From Mesorhizobium wenxiniae (GTDB lineage: Bacteria > Pseudomonadota > Alphaproteobacteria > Rhizobiales > Rhizobiaceae): a DNA stretch of 64,000 bases. A program made the position numbers and the translations under genes. Location of the stretch: contig NZ_NPKH01000018.1 of the NCBI RefSeq assembly GCF_002284535.1, positions 10,658-74,657 on the forward strand, given 5' to 3'. The notes below the pieces were generated by a model. That model did no database searches and was not told the origin of the DNA. It saw only the letters and a program-made list of their open reading frames with translations. Shown piece by piece: positions 8,834 through 18,109 of this stretch; position 1 is the first letter of the stretch; every line of letters begins with the position of its first letter.

Positions 8834-9017
8834 TTCTTGCGGCTTTCGGTGACGACCGGGCGGCTAGCGTAAGGTTATCGCGTGGAGCACAGTGGGGGAA
8901 TGTAAGTTACGTGGTTGGCTGGGTAAGGCAGCTAGGCGGATCAAAGATCGCCGGCTCGATGCGATCCGATCGACCACGTGATTGCCGGTGACGTTTCCGG
9001 CGAAGCAGGAAGCAAGA

Positions 9018-9520
9018 TCAAGGCTGATCGCGAGCCTGCCCAGCCGCGCGAAAATGCGCTGGATCTGGTGAAGAACAGCCGAGAACAGGTTCGGTGAGGG
9101 CTTCGACGGACGTCGAGCTCTTGCGCGGCTCGCAGAAATTGCGTCGGCGCGGTCCAGCCTCGGCGAGCTTTTGGTCGAGCGTATGCACCGTGGCGCCATG
9201 CTCCGATGCCGTGGCGAGATGCAGCGCGTCGCCAGCGCGAAGCCCGAGACCATGCTGATCGGCGAACTTTGCCGCCGTGCGGAAATGCCCGCCCGTGACC
9301 GGCAGCACGGTGAAGCTCTCGGCGACCAGCTTGTGGAACATCGCGAGCGCTGCTCCGGTTCGCAGCAGCTTGATCGCCATGGCAGACGATATCTCGGTGA
9401 TGGTCCAGTCGCTGATCAGAAACTGCGCCGGATGCTGCTCCGCCAGCCGGCTCTGAACGCGCAGCGTCGTCGCTTCATTTGAAAGAGCGGCAATGATCAG
9501 CGACGGGTCGAGATAGTGCA

Positions 9521-9521
<1 letters not shown>
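9018..9521 (-). CDS. PIN-domain toxin (VapC-like)
   Basis: A 167-residue PIN-domain protein, probably an RNase toxin. The first Asp is in [14 protein letters not shown] (Asp5); acidic residues in TITEISSAM (Glu44) and [12 protein letters not shown] (Asp98) fit the PIN active site, followed by [13 protein letters not shown]. The PIN fold is complete by about residue 130. The remaining 35 or so residues ([16 protein letters not shown] onward) look unlike the family and may be read-through after loss of the normal stop. Its ATG overlaps the antitoxin stop by one base (TGATG), typical of toxin-antitoxin coupling. Confidence 0.85.
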
Positions 9522-9829
<308 letters not shown>

Positions 9830-9876
9830 TCATGCGTCACGTCCTGACCCGGGGCGCCACCCGGCGCAAAGCCAGA

Positions 9877-11073
9877 TCATTGCAGGCGGCTGTTGTGGCG
9901 CAGCACGAGGCCGACTGCGCCGAGCAATGCATCGTTCTCTGTGTGCTTGCCAACGATTATCCGCGTGCGCAGGGCGGGCGCGATATCGCGGGACTTGATG
10001 AGCGTGTGGCGTTCATATGACGCGATCAGCGGTGCCAGGAGAATGTCGCCTGCCAACGCCATGCGGCCACCGATAATGATGAGTGGCGGATTGATCACCG
10101 AGCCGATCAAGCCAAGACCACGGCCGGCGAACTCGGCGGTGTCCTCGATCATGCGCAGCGCCCCGACGTCGCCCTGTTCAGCCATCATGATCACCTCGTC
10201 CATCGTGACCGGCCGCCGCACGATGCGCGAAATCTGCTCGAGCGGCCGGGCAAAGCTCGCATAAAGCTCGAGGCATCCGCGATTGCCGCACCGGCAAAGA
10301 TCGCCGCTGGGATCAACGCTGATGTGCCCGAATTCACCGGCGCCGCCGGCGATGCCAGTCACCAGCCGGCCATGCTGGACAATGGCCCCGCCGATGCCCA
10401 GATCGATCTTGAACAGCACGAAATCATCTTGGCCGACAGCCGCCCCCCACATCAGCTCCGCAATGGCCGAGCAGTTGCTCTCGTTATCGGCGAAAATCGG
10501 CTGTTCGAGAACCGGCCCGAACACATCGCGGATGTTGACCCCGGCCCAGGTCGGAACAATACTCGCACGCTGCACCACTCCTTCGCGGCTGACAGGGCCC
10601 GAGACGGAAACCCCAACCCCCAGGAGCCCCGCCATCGGCAGACCGTTCTCTTCGTAGCATTGGGCAATTGCTGACTTGGCGAGCTGGGCCGCCTGTTGCG
10701 GTTGGTAGTCCAGACCCATGGGGATAGTTTGTTCGGTAATGACAGAATGCGAGACGTCGGCGACGACGCACCGCATCTCATCGAGGCCTAGGTGGATCCC
10801 GATACAGGTGCCCGCAGCGGGATTGAGTGTCAATGTCGTCGCAGGCCTGCCGATACCCCTGATCCCGTCATGGTGGGTCGAGGATTCGATCACCATCCCG
10901 GACTTTCTCAAGCCATTGAGCGCGGTTGAAACCGTCGATCGCGCTAAACCGGTGATGCGGGTAATTTGCGACGCAGAAAGCACGCCGCGCTCACGTAGAC
11001 ATAGAACGATCAGGCTCTCCGGTGATGCGGAGGGTCTGTCGATCAGCCAATTTCTAAGCGAAGGTTTGTTCAT
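9877..11073 (-). CDS. ROK-family transcriptional regulator
   Basis: A 398-residue regulator controlling, by position, the divergent sugar ABC operon. The N-terminal winged helix spans about residues 15-75 (LIVLCLRERGVLSASQITRITG, STVSTALNGLRKSG). The ROK sugar-kinase-like domain follows: IGIHLGLDEMRCVVAD, GVGVSVSGPV, FADNESNCSAIAELMWG, and the zinc-binding consensus GEFGH...CRCGNRGCLE. The frame is open further upstream, but the ATG at 11073 gives the usual short N-terminus before the helix-turn-helix. The phosphate-binding loop typical of active kinases is weak, fitting a sensor. The effector is probably the sugar moved by the adjacent transporter. Confidence 0.9.
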   Translation of the reverse strand: MNKPSLRNWLIDRPSASPESLIVLCLRERGVLSASQITRITGLARSTVSTALNGLRKSGMVIESSTHHDGIRGIGRPATTLTLNPAAGTCIGIHLGLDEMRCVVADVSHSVITEQTIPMGLDYQPQQAAQLAKSAIAQCYEENGLPMAGLLGVGVSVSGPVSREGVVQRASIVPTWAGVNIRDVFGPVLEQPIFADNESNCSAIAELMWGAAVGQDDFVLFKIDLGIGGAIVQHGRLVTGIAGGAGEFGHISVDPSGDLCRCGNRGCLELYASFARPLEQISRIVRRPVTMDEVIMMAEQGDVGALRMIEDTAEFAGRGLGLIGSVINPPLIIIGGRMALAGDILLAPLIASYERHTLIKSRDIAPALRTRIIVGKHTENDALLGAVGLVLRHNSRLQ

Positions 11074-11125
11074 GATGAGCACAAAGGACGTTGACTGATA
11101 GCTCAAATATGTCATCTTGGAAAGA

Positions 11126-11147
11126 ACGGAGATTACTGCATCTCCGT
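11126..11147. promoter_or_regulatory. Inverted repeat in the ROK/sugar-transporter divergent promoter
   Basis: ACGGAGAT (11126-11133), a 6-base spacer and ATCTCCGT (11140-11147) form a perfect 8-bp-arm palindrome midway between the ROK gene start and the binding-protein gene start. ROK repressors bind such repeats, so this is a good operator candidate. A direct repeat AGCTCAAAT flanks it at 11100-11108 and 11156-11164. Confidence 0.55.
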
Positions 11148-11215
11148 CTGCGACGAGCTCAAATTGCGTCCACAGGCGGTCGATACGAACCGTAACATCA
11201 CATGGGAGTGAAACG

Positions 11216-12481
11216 ATGGAATACCTGAGGACGGCCCTTGCGGCCGCTACGGCGTACACCTTTGTTGCGGGAGCCGCGTTCGCAGAGCCCAAGACCAACC
11301 TGTTGCATCAATGGGCGACCGGATCGGACGCCCAGGCTATCGCCAAGCTCGGCGAGATGTTTACCGCCAAGGGTGGCACCTGGCAGCAGACCTCCATCGC
11401 GGGCCACACGGCCAACACGCTGGCGAAATTGCGCGCCGACGTGATCGCCGGCAATGCACCCCCCGCGGTGCAGCTCAAGGGACCCGAGATCGCCGAATGG
11501 AACGAGACCGGCATGACAGCCAATCTCGACGAACTGGCGACAGCGGAAAATTGGGAGAAGGTCGTCGCTCCCGAATTGCTGCCGGTGATGAAGCCGACCG
11601 GCAGCTGGGTAGCGGCGCCAATGAACATCCATCGCATCAACTGGCTGTGGGCATCGCCGAAGGTCATGCAGGAAGCAGGCGTCGCCGAAGTGCCGAAGAC
11701 CTGGACAGACTTCAACGCCGCCTGCGACAAGATCGTGGCGTCAGGCAAAATCTGCATCTCGCACTCGACCGCCGACTGGACCGATTCGACGGTCTTCGAG
11801 GTCGTGGTCTACGGAATGGATCTCGATCTCTTCAAGAAGGCCTTCGTCGAGGGTGACGTCGAGGCAATGCGCAGCGACGGCATGGTCAAGGCCTTCGAGC
11901 AGTTCCGCACGATGACGACGAAATATATGGACCCCGGCATGAACGGGCGCGACTGGGATACCATGTCGCATCTGGTCGGCCGCGGCGAGGCCGCTTTTCA
12001 CATCATGGGCGACTGGACGCTCGGCCTGCTCACGGCCGGCGGCTTCAAGGAGGGCACCGACTATGTCTGCGCCCAGGCGCCGACTGATTGGGGCAAGCCG
12101 GGCTTCATCCTGAATTCCGACTCGGTCGTGTTCTTCCAGCAGAAGGATCCGGACTATGTCGAGGGGCAGAAACTGCTCGCCAGCACCATCCTGTCGCCCG
12201 AGTTCCAGACGATTTTCAATCAGACCAAGGGCTCGATCCCGGCCCGTCTCGACGTCGATCTTTCGAACGGCTTCAACCCCTGCCAGCAGCTCTCCCAGAA
12301 GGACCTGCAGGCGTCGATCGATGGCGGCACGCTTGTCCGTTCGATGGCGCATAACATGACGATCCCGCAGAAGGTGCGCGGTGCGATCATGGATACCGTC
12401 ACTGAATTCGTCGCGACGCCGGATATGACCGCGCAGGACGCAGCTAGTGCCATGGCTGATGCCGCCGAAGCGCAGATGTGA
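11216..12481 (+). CDS. CUT1 ABC sugar-binding protein
   Basis: Periplasmic receptor of a carbohydrate ABC importer. The 421-residue protein has a signal peptide (TALAAATAYTFVAGAAFAEP, residues 5-24) and the family-1 solute-binding fold: NLLHQWATGSDAQAIAKLGEMF, APPAVQLKGPEIAEW, GRGEAAFHIMGDWTLGLL and PGFILNSDSVVFFQ. ATG 11216 follows a GGGAGTG site and gives the correct signal peptide; the frame is open upstream but without one. It is the first gene of the operon divergent from the ROK regulator. The substrate is probably a mono- or disaccharide or polyol, not resolvable here. Confidence 0.92.
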   Translation: MEYLRTALAAATAYTFVAGAAFAEPKTNLLHQWATGSDAQAIAKLGEMFTAKGGTWQQTSIAGHTANTLAKLRADVIAGNAPPAVQLKGPEIAEWNETGMTANLDELATAENWEKVVAPELLPVMKPTGSWVAAPMNIHRINWLWASPKVMQEAGVAEVPKTWTDFNAACDKIVASGKICISHSTADWTDSTVFEVVVYGMDLDLFKKAFVEGDVEAMRSDGMVKAFEQFRTMTTKYMDPGMNGRDWDTMSHLVGRGEAAFHIMGDWTLGLLTAGGFKEGTDYVCAQAPTDWGKPGFILNSDSVVFFQQKDPDYVEGQKLLASTILSPEFQTIFNQTKGSIPARLDVDLSNGFNPCQQLSQKDLQASIDGGTLVRSMAHNMTIPQKVRGAIMDTVTEFVATPDMTAQDAASAMADAAEAQM

Positions 12482-12497
12482 AGAAGCTGCCGATGAT

Positions 12498-12521
12498 GGC
12501 CGGGCGCCGGCGCGCCCGGCC
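12498..12521. terminator. Strong hairpin between binding-protein and permease genes
   Basis: GGCCGGGCG (12498-12506) and CGCCCGGCC (12513-12521) form a perfect 9-bp GC stem with a 6-base loop, 17 bases after the binding-protein stop and 20 before the permease start. No T tract follows. Such stems in ABC operons protect the upstream mRNA, keeping the binding protein in excess of the membrane parts. Confidence 0.6.
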
Positions 12522-12541
12522 TGACTTCGCCGGAGCAGCCG

Positions 12542-13477
12542 ATGTCCACACATGACCTGACTGTACCGGTTGCGCCTCCCGCAACCCCGTGGCGGGAGCG
12601 CCTGGGCACGATGGTGCCCATTCTGGTGCTGGCGCCGTCGCTTGCGGCGAGTTTCATCTACGTCTTCGTCTTCACGATTTGGACGCTGTATCTCTCGCTC
12701 TCCAACTCGTCGCTGATGCCGACCTATTTGTTCGTCGGTCTGGACAATTATGCTTCGCTCTGGGCGAACCGGCGCTGGAACATCGCCTATACCAACCTCT
12801 TCCTGTTCAGCGGCTTCTATATTGTCGGCTCGATGGCCATCGGACTGCTTCTGGCGATCCTGATCGACCAGCGCGTTCGCGGCGAGGCGGTTTGGCGTAC
12901 CATCTTCCTCTACCCGCTGGCGGTGTCCTTCATCGTCACCGGTACGGTGTGGAGCTGGCTCTACAATCCCGTCGACGGCATCCAGGCCTTCGTGCGGGGG
13001 CTCGGCTGGGCCGACTTCAGCTTCGCCCTGACAGCCAACCGCAATACCGCGATCTATGCGGTGATCATAACCGGTATCTGGCAGTCGTCCGGCTTCGCAA
13101 TGGCGCTTTTCCTGGCTGGCCTGCGGTCGGTCGATCCGGATCTCGTCAAAGCAGCCCAGATCGACGGTGCGTCGGTTTCCCGAACCTATCGGAAGGTCAT
13201 CCTGCCGACGATCGCCCCGATTTTTTTGGCGGTGGCGGTCATTCAAATCCAGTTCGCCATCAAAACGTTCGACCTGGTGGCGGCGTTGACGCGGGGCGGG
13301 CCAGGTGTGTCCACTACATTCCCGGCGATCTACGTCTACGATCTGATGTTCCAGCGCGGGCAGATCGGCGAGGGTGCCGCTGCGGCGATGATGATGCTCG
13401 CCGCCCTTGCGGTTGTGCTGGTGCCCTATTCCTTGTGGATCGTTTGGCGCAGGCGGGCGGAGGGCCGCAATGGCTGA
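12542..13477 (+). CDS. CUT1 ABC sugar permease (MalF/UgpA-like)
   Basis: First inner-membrane subunit of the sugar importer, 311 residues with six predicted helices (for example VPILVLAPSLAASFIYVFVF, FIVTGTVWSWLYNPVDG, and the last helix AAAMMMLAALAVVLVPYSLW). The ATPase-contact EAA loop is in AAQIDGASVSRTYRKVILPTIAPIF. FLFSGFYIVGSMAIGLLLAI precedes it. The C-terminus overlaps the next permease by 8 bases, showing coupling. Length is normal for MalF-type subunits lacking the large periplasmic loop of E. coli MalF. Confidence 0.93.
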   Translation: MSTHDLTVPVAPPATPWRERLGTMVPILVLAPSLAASFIYVFVFTIWTLYLSLSNSSLMPTYLFVGLDNYASLWANRRWNIAYTNLFLFSGFYIVGSMAIGLLLAILIDQRVRGEAVWRTIFLYPLAVSFIVTGTVWSWLYNPVDGIQAFVRGLGWADFSFALTANRNTAIYAVIITGIWQSSGFAMALFLAGLRSVDPDLVKAAQIDGASVSRTYRKVILPTIAPIFLAVAVIQIQFAIKTFDLVAALTRGGPGVSTTFPAIYVYDLMFQRGQIGEGAAAAMMMLAALAVVLVPYSLWIVWRRRAEGRNG

Positions 13478-14372
13478 AATTGCCCCCAACCCCCGGCATG
13501 ATCCCGAAGCGGCCGCGGCTACGCGGCGATATTTCTGGAACCGCTTTCTTACCTATGCGGTGCTGACGCTTTTCGCTGTCATCTACCTGGCACCGCTGCT
13601 GGTCGTGGTCTTCAACTCGTTGCGGGAGCAGTCGGAGATTGCCCGCAACGGCCTCATCTCGCTGCCGCGCAGCTTCCGCCTCGACGCGTGGGCGGAGGCA
13701 TGGGGTACCTACTGCGTCAGCGGCACCTGCGAAGGCATGAAGCGCAATTTCTTCAACTCGCTCTGGATGACGATTCCCGCGACGGTCATCTCCACGCTTC
13801 TCGGCGCCATGAACGGCTATGTGCTGTCGAAATGGCGCTTCAAGGGCTCGGAAGTTCTGTTCAATCTGATGCTGCTCGGCGTCTTCATGCCCGGCCAGAT
13901 CTCGCTGATGCCGTGGGCGTTCCTGCTCGGCAAACTCGGCCTAACCAATTCGACATACGGGCTGGTCTTGATTCACGTCGTCCAGGGCATTTCGTTCACG
14001 ACCCTGTTCTGCCGCAATTTCTACGTCAGCATACCGGACGACCTCATCAAGGCGGCACGCATCGACGGCGCCGGCTTCTGGCGGATTTTCCGCAAGATCA
14101 TCCTGCCCCTGTCGCCGCCGATTTTGATCGTCACCGTCATCTGGCAATTCACGGGCATCTGGAACGAGTATCTGTTCGGGGTCGTCTTCACCTCCGGCCA
14201 GCAGCAGCCGATTACGGCGGCATTGGTCGCGCTCACTGCCGGCGGCACGACCGCCCGTGCTTACGATGTGATGAGCGCAGCCGTGCTGATCGGCGCGCTA
14301 CCGCCGTTGCTGATCTACCTGTTCGGTGGAAAATACTTCGTGCGCGGCCTGACGCAGGGCGCCATCAAATGA
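13470..14372 (+). CDS. CUT1 ABC sugar permease (MalG/UgpE-like)
   Basis: Second membrane subunit, 300 residues from ATG 13470, which overlaps the previous stop. Six helices are visible, starting with FLTYAVLTLFAVIYLAPLLVVVF. The EAA motif reads KAARIDGAGFWRIFRKIILPL. The C-terminus (YLFGGKYFVRGLTQGAIK) is the standard MalG-type ending. A periplasmic loop with two Cys (YCVSGTCEGMKRN, about residues 84-96) is a small peculiarity that could form a disulfide. Works with the preceding permease and the following ATPase. Confidence 0.93.
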   Translation: MAEIAPNPRHDPEAAAATRRYFWNRFLTYAVLTLFAVIYLAPLLVVVFNSLREQSEIARNGLISLPRSFRLDAWAEAWGTYCVSGTCEGMKRNFFNSLWMTIPATVISTLLGAMNGYVLSKWRFKGSEVLFNLMLLGVFMPGQISLMPWAFLLGKLGLTNSTYGLVLIHVVQGISFTTLFCRNFYVSIPDDLIKAARIDGAGFWRIFRKIILPLSPPILIVTVIWQFTGIWNEYLFGVVFTSGQQQPITAALVALTAGGTTARAYDVMSAAVLIGALPPLLIYLFGGKYFVRGLTQGAIK

Positions 14373-14382
14373 GGCATCGCCC

Positions 14383-15480
14383 ATGTCCGCGCTGATGATC
14401 CGCGACCTTCACAAGAGCTATGGCGGCCTCGAGATTCTGGCCGGCATCAATCTCGAGGCGCGGACCGGGGAATTCATCGCCCTTGTCGGTCCCTCCGGCT
14501 GCGGCAAGTCAACCTTGCTCGCCATGATCGCCGGCCTGGAAACCGTCACGTCGGGTGAGATCTGGATTGGCGACCGGCTGGTGAACTCCGTGCAGCCCAA
14601 GGACCGCGACATAGCGATGGTGTTCCAGTCATACGCCCTCTATCCCACCATGACGGTGCGCCAGAACATCACCTTCGGCATGGAAAGCCGAGGCGTGCCC
14701 AAAGCGGAGCAGGCAGAAGCGGTAAAGCGGGTTGCCGCACTCCTGCAGATCGAGCAGTTGCTCAACCGCAAGCCCGGGCAATTGTCGGGTGGCCAGCGGC
14801 AGCGCGTTGCGATGGGGCGCGCCCTGGTACGCGACCCGAAGCTGTTTTTGTTTGATGAGCCCTTGTCCAACCTCGACGCCAAGCTGCGCGTGGACATGCG
14901 CACCGAAATCAAGAAGCTTCACCACCGCGTCGGCAAGACGACTGTGTACGTCACCCACGATCAGGTCGAGGCGATGACGCTCGCGTCCCGCATTGCGGTG
15001 ATGAACCAGGGCTCGGTGCAGCAGTTCGACACGCCGAAGCGGATCTATGACCGGCCGACCAACATGTTCGTAGCCGGTTTCATGGGATCGCCGGCGATGA
15101 ACTTCATCCCCGCCCGGCTTACCGGCACAACCAGCATCGCGGTGCGCGCTGCTGACGGCAGCGACGCCACTCTTGCCCTTGCCGCTCCGCTGCCTGTCGG
15201 TGCGCCAAAGGACGTGGTGCTGGGTGTTCGGCCCGAACACATCTACCGCTTCACGACCGACTTGAAGTCGCGCAAACCGGCTGTGCAGTCGATGCAGGCG
15301 CCCGTCGAACTGGTCGAACCGACCGGGGCCGAGACACTTGCCGTCCTCAGGCTAGGCGACCTGGAAATCACTGGCCGTTTCGAGCCGGATGACGCTCCCA
15401 TCATGGGCGAGACGATAACGCTCGGCATCGACATGTCGCGCGCCTGTCTGTTCGATCCAACAACCAAGGCGCTTCTGTGA
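14383..15480 (+). CDS. ABC sugar-importer ATPase (MalK/UgpC-like)
   Basis: Powers the importer, 365 residues. Walker A GPSGCGKST (about 37-45), Q-loop VFQSYALYP, signature LSGGQRQR, Walker B LFLFDEPLSNLD and the switch His in VYVTHDQVEAMTLA are intact. The C-terminal regulatory TOBE domain (VLGVRPEHIYRF, APVELVEPTGAETLAVLRLGD) is complete, ending at the usual FDPTT. It lies 10 bases after the second permease. The full four-gene importer plus three enzymes make one operon. Confidence 0.95.
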   Translation: MSALMIRDLHKSYGGLEILAGINLEARTGEFIALVGPSGCGKSTLLAMIAGLETVTSGEIWIGDRLVNSVQPKDRDIAMVFQSYALYPTMTVRQNITFGMESRGVPKAEQAEAVKRVAALLQIEQLLNRKPGQLSGGQRQRVAMGRALVRDPKLFLFDEPLSNLDAKLRVDMRTEIKKLHHRVGKTTVYVTHDQVEAMTLASRIAVMNQGSVQQFDTPKRIYDRPTNMFVAGFMGSPAMNFIPARLTGTTSIAVRAADGSDATLALAAPLPVGAPKDVVLGVRPEHIYRFTTDLKSRKPAVQSMQAPVELVEPTGAETLAVLRLGDLEITGRFEPDDAPIMGETITLGIDMSRACLFDPTTKALL

Positions 15481-15484
15481 TCTG

Positions 15485-16258
15485 ATGTCCAAACAATTCG
15501 CGACTTATCCGAGCTTGACCGATCGCGTCGTGCTGATCTCCGGCGGTGCCTCCGGGATCGGGGCCGATATGGTCCGTGCTTTCGTGGCGAATGGCGCCCG
15601 CGTGAGCTTTCTCGATGTGCAGGATGAACCCGCGGTGGCATTGGTGCGCGAGCTCCGTGGTACCGCCAGGCAGGCCCCGTTGTACCTCCACTGCGACGTG
15701 ACCGACGTCGCTGCGCTGCAGGCGTCGGTCGAAGGCGTACGCACGCAGCTTGGTCCGGTCGCCGTCCTGGTGAACAACGCTGCTGATGATCAGCGCCATG
15801 CGGTTGACGCGGTGACAGCCGAATATTGGGATCGCAGCTTCGACGTCAATCTCCGGCATCACTTCTTCGCCGCGCAGGCGGTGCATCCGCATATGAAGGA
15901 ACTCGGCTTCGGCTCGATCATAAACTTCTCTTCCATCGCCTGGCGTTTCGGGGCGGACCAGATGGTGGCTTATGCCACCGCCAAAGGCGCTGTGGTGGCG
16001 CTGACGCGCGCGCTGGCGCGGTCGTTCGGATCCGACAACATCCGCGTCAATGCAGTCGAGCCCGGCGCTGTCATCACCGAGCGGCAGCGCGAGTTGTGGT
16101 TCAAGACGCAGGACGCGATCGACCAGACGGTGCAGCGGCAATTGATCCGCCGCGTCCTGCTGGGCGAAGAGATTGCACGGACCGTGCTCTTCCTTGCCGC
16201 CGATGACAGCCGCATGATCACGAAGCAGTCCATCGCCGTGGATGCGGGTCTGCGCTGA
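15485..16258 (+). CDS. SDR-family NAD(P)-dependent dehydrogenase
   Basis: A 257-residue short-chain dehydrogenase that probably oxidises the imported sugar or polyol. Cofactor motif GGASGIG (residues 19-25), acidic tail at the end of beta-2 (SFLDVQDEP, favouring NAD), NNAA motif, catalytic Ser in INFSSIAWRF and Tyr-x-x-x-Lys as YATAK, then RVNAVEPGAV. It starts 4 bases after the ATPase stop. The closest functional types, by recollection, are sugar 1-dehydrogenases and related oxidoreductases; the exact substrate is unknown. Confidence 0.9.
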   Translation: MSKQFATYPSLTDRVVLISGGASGIGADMVRAFVANGARVSFLDVQDEPAVALVRELRGTARQAPLYLHCDVTDVAALQASVEGVRTQLGPVAVLVNNAADDQRHAVDAVTAEYWDRSFDVNLRHHFFAAQAVHPHMKELGFGSIINFSSIAWRFGADQMVAYATAKGAVVALTRALARSFGSDNIRVNAVEPGAVITERQRELWFKTQDAIDQTVQRQLIRRVLLGEEIARTVLFLAADDSRMITKQSIAVDAGLR

Positions 16259-16298
16259 TGCGATCGCTTCCACATCTTTCAAAGGGACTACCAAATTG

Positions 16299-17300
16299 AT
16301 GCTTCGTCTCGGCCTCAATCCTTACGGACTGACCTACCATCTCGGCTTGCAGGGCCGCGGTACGCCGCGGCACAATCCGGATGGGGCGGGGCTGGAAGGC
16401 TTCATAGCGCTCGCGCAGGAACTCGGCGCACGCACGCTCGAGATCTACGAACCGTGGTTGACCGATTTGCCGGACGCCGAGGTCGTCGACCTGCGCAGGC
16501 GTCTGACCGCGCTAGACATCGTCCCGGTGGTAAGTGGCGGACTTCTCGTGGCAGGTCCGTTGCACAACGCATTTCGGGCTGCGCGCCTGCTCGAGGCGAC
16601 AACGATCCGTATCGCACTGACCCCAGTCCTGTGCGGCGACCGCAACGTCTGGGGCGCGAAATGGAGCGGGTTCAACGCGACGATCCGCGCTGCCTTGACG
16701 GAATGGGGACCGCGTGCGGCGGCTGAGGGCCGCGTGCTCGGCATCGAGAACCATCAGGATTTCGGCAGCGACGAACTGGTCGCGTTCTGCGAACTCGGCG
16801 GGCCCGGTGTGGGCATCACCTACGATACAGGCAACGCGTTCCCTGTCGGCGAGGCACCGCTTTCCTTCACCCGGCGGATCGCGCCGCATGTCCGCCACGT
16901 TCACCTCAAGGACTATCGCGTGCAGTTCACGGATGAGGGCTACCGTCTGGTCCGCTGCGCGATCGGCGATGGCGCCGTGCCATTCGCCGAACTGGCAGCC
17001 ATCCTCGCCGAGCACCATGATACGCTGACGGCCGTGCTCGAGCCAGGCGCGCTGGAGGCCCGTCACGTTCGCTGTCTCACCGACGACTGGTGGAACGGAT
17101 ATGCGCCGAAGACCGCGCGCGAGTTCGCGGCCTGCCTGAGTGCTGCGCGCGTGAACCGTCTTGCGGACGACGCCGACTACCGGACGCCGTGGGAGCGCGA
17201 CGATGACGGCGCGCTCGTTTCGTATGAGCTCGACATGATCCGGCGCAGCGCCGCCAACATGAAGAAGTTCGATTTCATTGCAATGGAGAAATCAGCATGA
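16299..17300 (+). CDS. Sugar phosphate isomerase/epimerase-family TIM-barrel protein
   Basis: A 333-residue AP-endonuclease-2-like TIM barrel of the sugar isomerase/epimerase family, probably metal-dependent. Likely metal ligands are in GIENHQDFGS (Glu/His), ITYDTGNAFPVG (Asp), VRHVHLKDYRV (His) and AVLEPGAL (Glu). The first strand reads RLGLNPYGLTYHLG. ATG 16299 gives a start right at the first strand; an upstream in-frame start at 16242 overlaps the preceding gene and adds no similarity. The stop overlaps the next start (ATGA). It likely isomerises or epimerises the keto sugar made by the flanking SDRs. Confidence 0.85.
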   Translation: MLRLGLNPYGLTYHLGLQGRGTPRHNPDGAGLEGFIALAQELGARTLEIYEPWLTDLPDAEVVDLRRRLTALDIVPVVSGGLLVAGPLHNAFRAARLLEATTIRIALTPVLCGDRNVWGAKWSGFNATIRAALTEWGPRAAAEGRVLGIENHQDFGSDELVAFCELGGPGVGITYDTGNAFPVGEAPLSFTRRIAPHVRHVHLKDYRVQFTDEGYRLVRCAIGDGAVPFAELAAILAEHHDTLTAVLEPGALEARHVRCLTDDWWNGYAPKTAREFAACLSAARVNRLADDADYRTPWERDDDGALVSYELDMIRRSAANMKKFDFIAMEKSA

Positions 17301-18109
17301 CTGCCCGAGAACTCAGTGGCCTGACTGCCTTCGTGACTGGCTCGGGACGCGGCCTCGGCCGTGTGATGGCCGAACGCTTGGCCGAACTTGGTGCAAACGT
17401 CGCGATTCACGATCTCGATTGGACCCGGCCATCCCAATATGGCGAATTCGCAGACCTCGGCGAATCCGCCAGGGGTTTGGAAAAGCATGGGACACGAGTG
17501 ACCGCGGTCACGGGCAACATCGGCGACAAGCAAGCCGTCGCCGAAATGAAGAGGAAGATCGAGGCGGACCTCGGCGATGTGCATGTTCTGGTCAACTGCG
17601 CCGGCGGCGACATCGGCGCCAAGGGGGTAAAGCCCAGTCCCAACAACGCGCTCGACATCGACTATGATGACATCAAGGTTCTGACCGAGAACAATCTTAT
17701 CGGTACGATGCTGGTCTGCCAGGCGTTCATTCCGCCTATGGTCAAGCGCGGCTCAGGCTCGGTGATCAACATTGCCTCGGCGGCAGCGCATATTGGATGC
17801 TCGCCGGAGGTGGTCTACTCCACGCTTAAGGCTGCCGTCGTCCATTATACGCGCTGCCTGGCCAAGGAATTGATCGACGATGGCGTGCGCATCAATGCGG
17901 TGAGCCCCGGCGCCACCAAGACGGCACGCTTCCAGGCGAGCCGCGTCGTCGATCCGGAGCGTATGGACTCAAGCAAGAAATCGCTGAACCGATATGCCGA
18001 GCCCGAAGAGATCGCCGAAGCGGTCGCCTTCCTCGCCGGTCCGCGCGCGCGCTTCATCAATGGGCAGGTCATTCGCGTCGATGGCGGTTTCACCGTCTTC
18101 CCAGGTTAA
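17297..18109 (+). CDS. SDR-family oxidoreductase
   Basis: A 270-residue short-chain dehydrogenase, last gene of the sugar operon. Cofactor loop TGSGRGLGRVMAERL (residues 13-27), NCAGGDIGAKG, catalytic Ser in VINIASAAAHIG and Tyr-Lys in VYSTLKAAVVHY, then INAVSPGATKTARF and the C-terminal INGQVIRVDGGFTVFPG. It begins inside the previous stop (ATGA at 17297-17300). Two different SDRs flanking a TIM-barrel isomerase suggest an oxidation-isomerisation-reduction or double-oxidation sequence on the imported carbohydrate. Confidence 0.92.
   Translation: MTARELSGLTAFVTGSGRGLGRVMAERLAELGANVAIHDLDWTRPSQYGEFADLGESARGLEKHGTRVTAVTGNIGDKQAVAEMKRKIEADLGDVHVLVNCAGGDIGAKGVKPSPNNALDIDYDDIKVLTENNLIGTMLVCQAFIPPMVKRGSGSVINIASAAAHIGCSPEVVYSTLKAAVVHYTRCLAKELIDDGVRINAVSPGATKTARFQASRVVDPERMDSSKKSLNRYAEPEEIAEAVAFLAGPRARFINGQVIRVDGGFTVFPG

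Noticed and set aside
9832..10020. Small plus-strand frame (62 codons) after the toxin-antitoxin operator
   Set aside because: Most of it is antisense of the ROK regulator's C-terminus; no ribosome binding site or similarity.
11741..13489. Minus-strand frame of 582 codons across sugar-transport genes
   Set aside because: Arg/His-rich antisense of two membrane/receptor genes; no motif.
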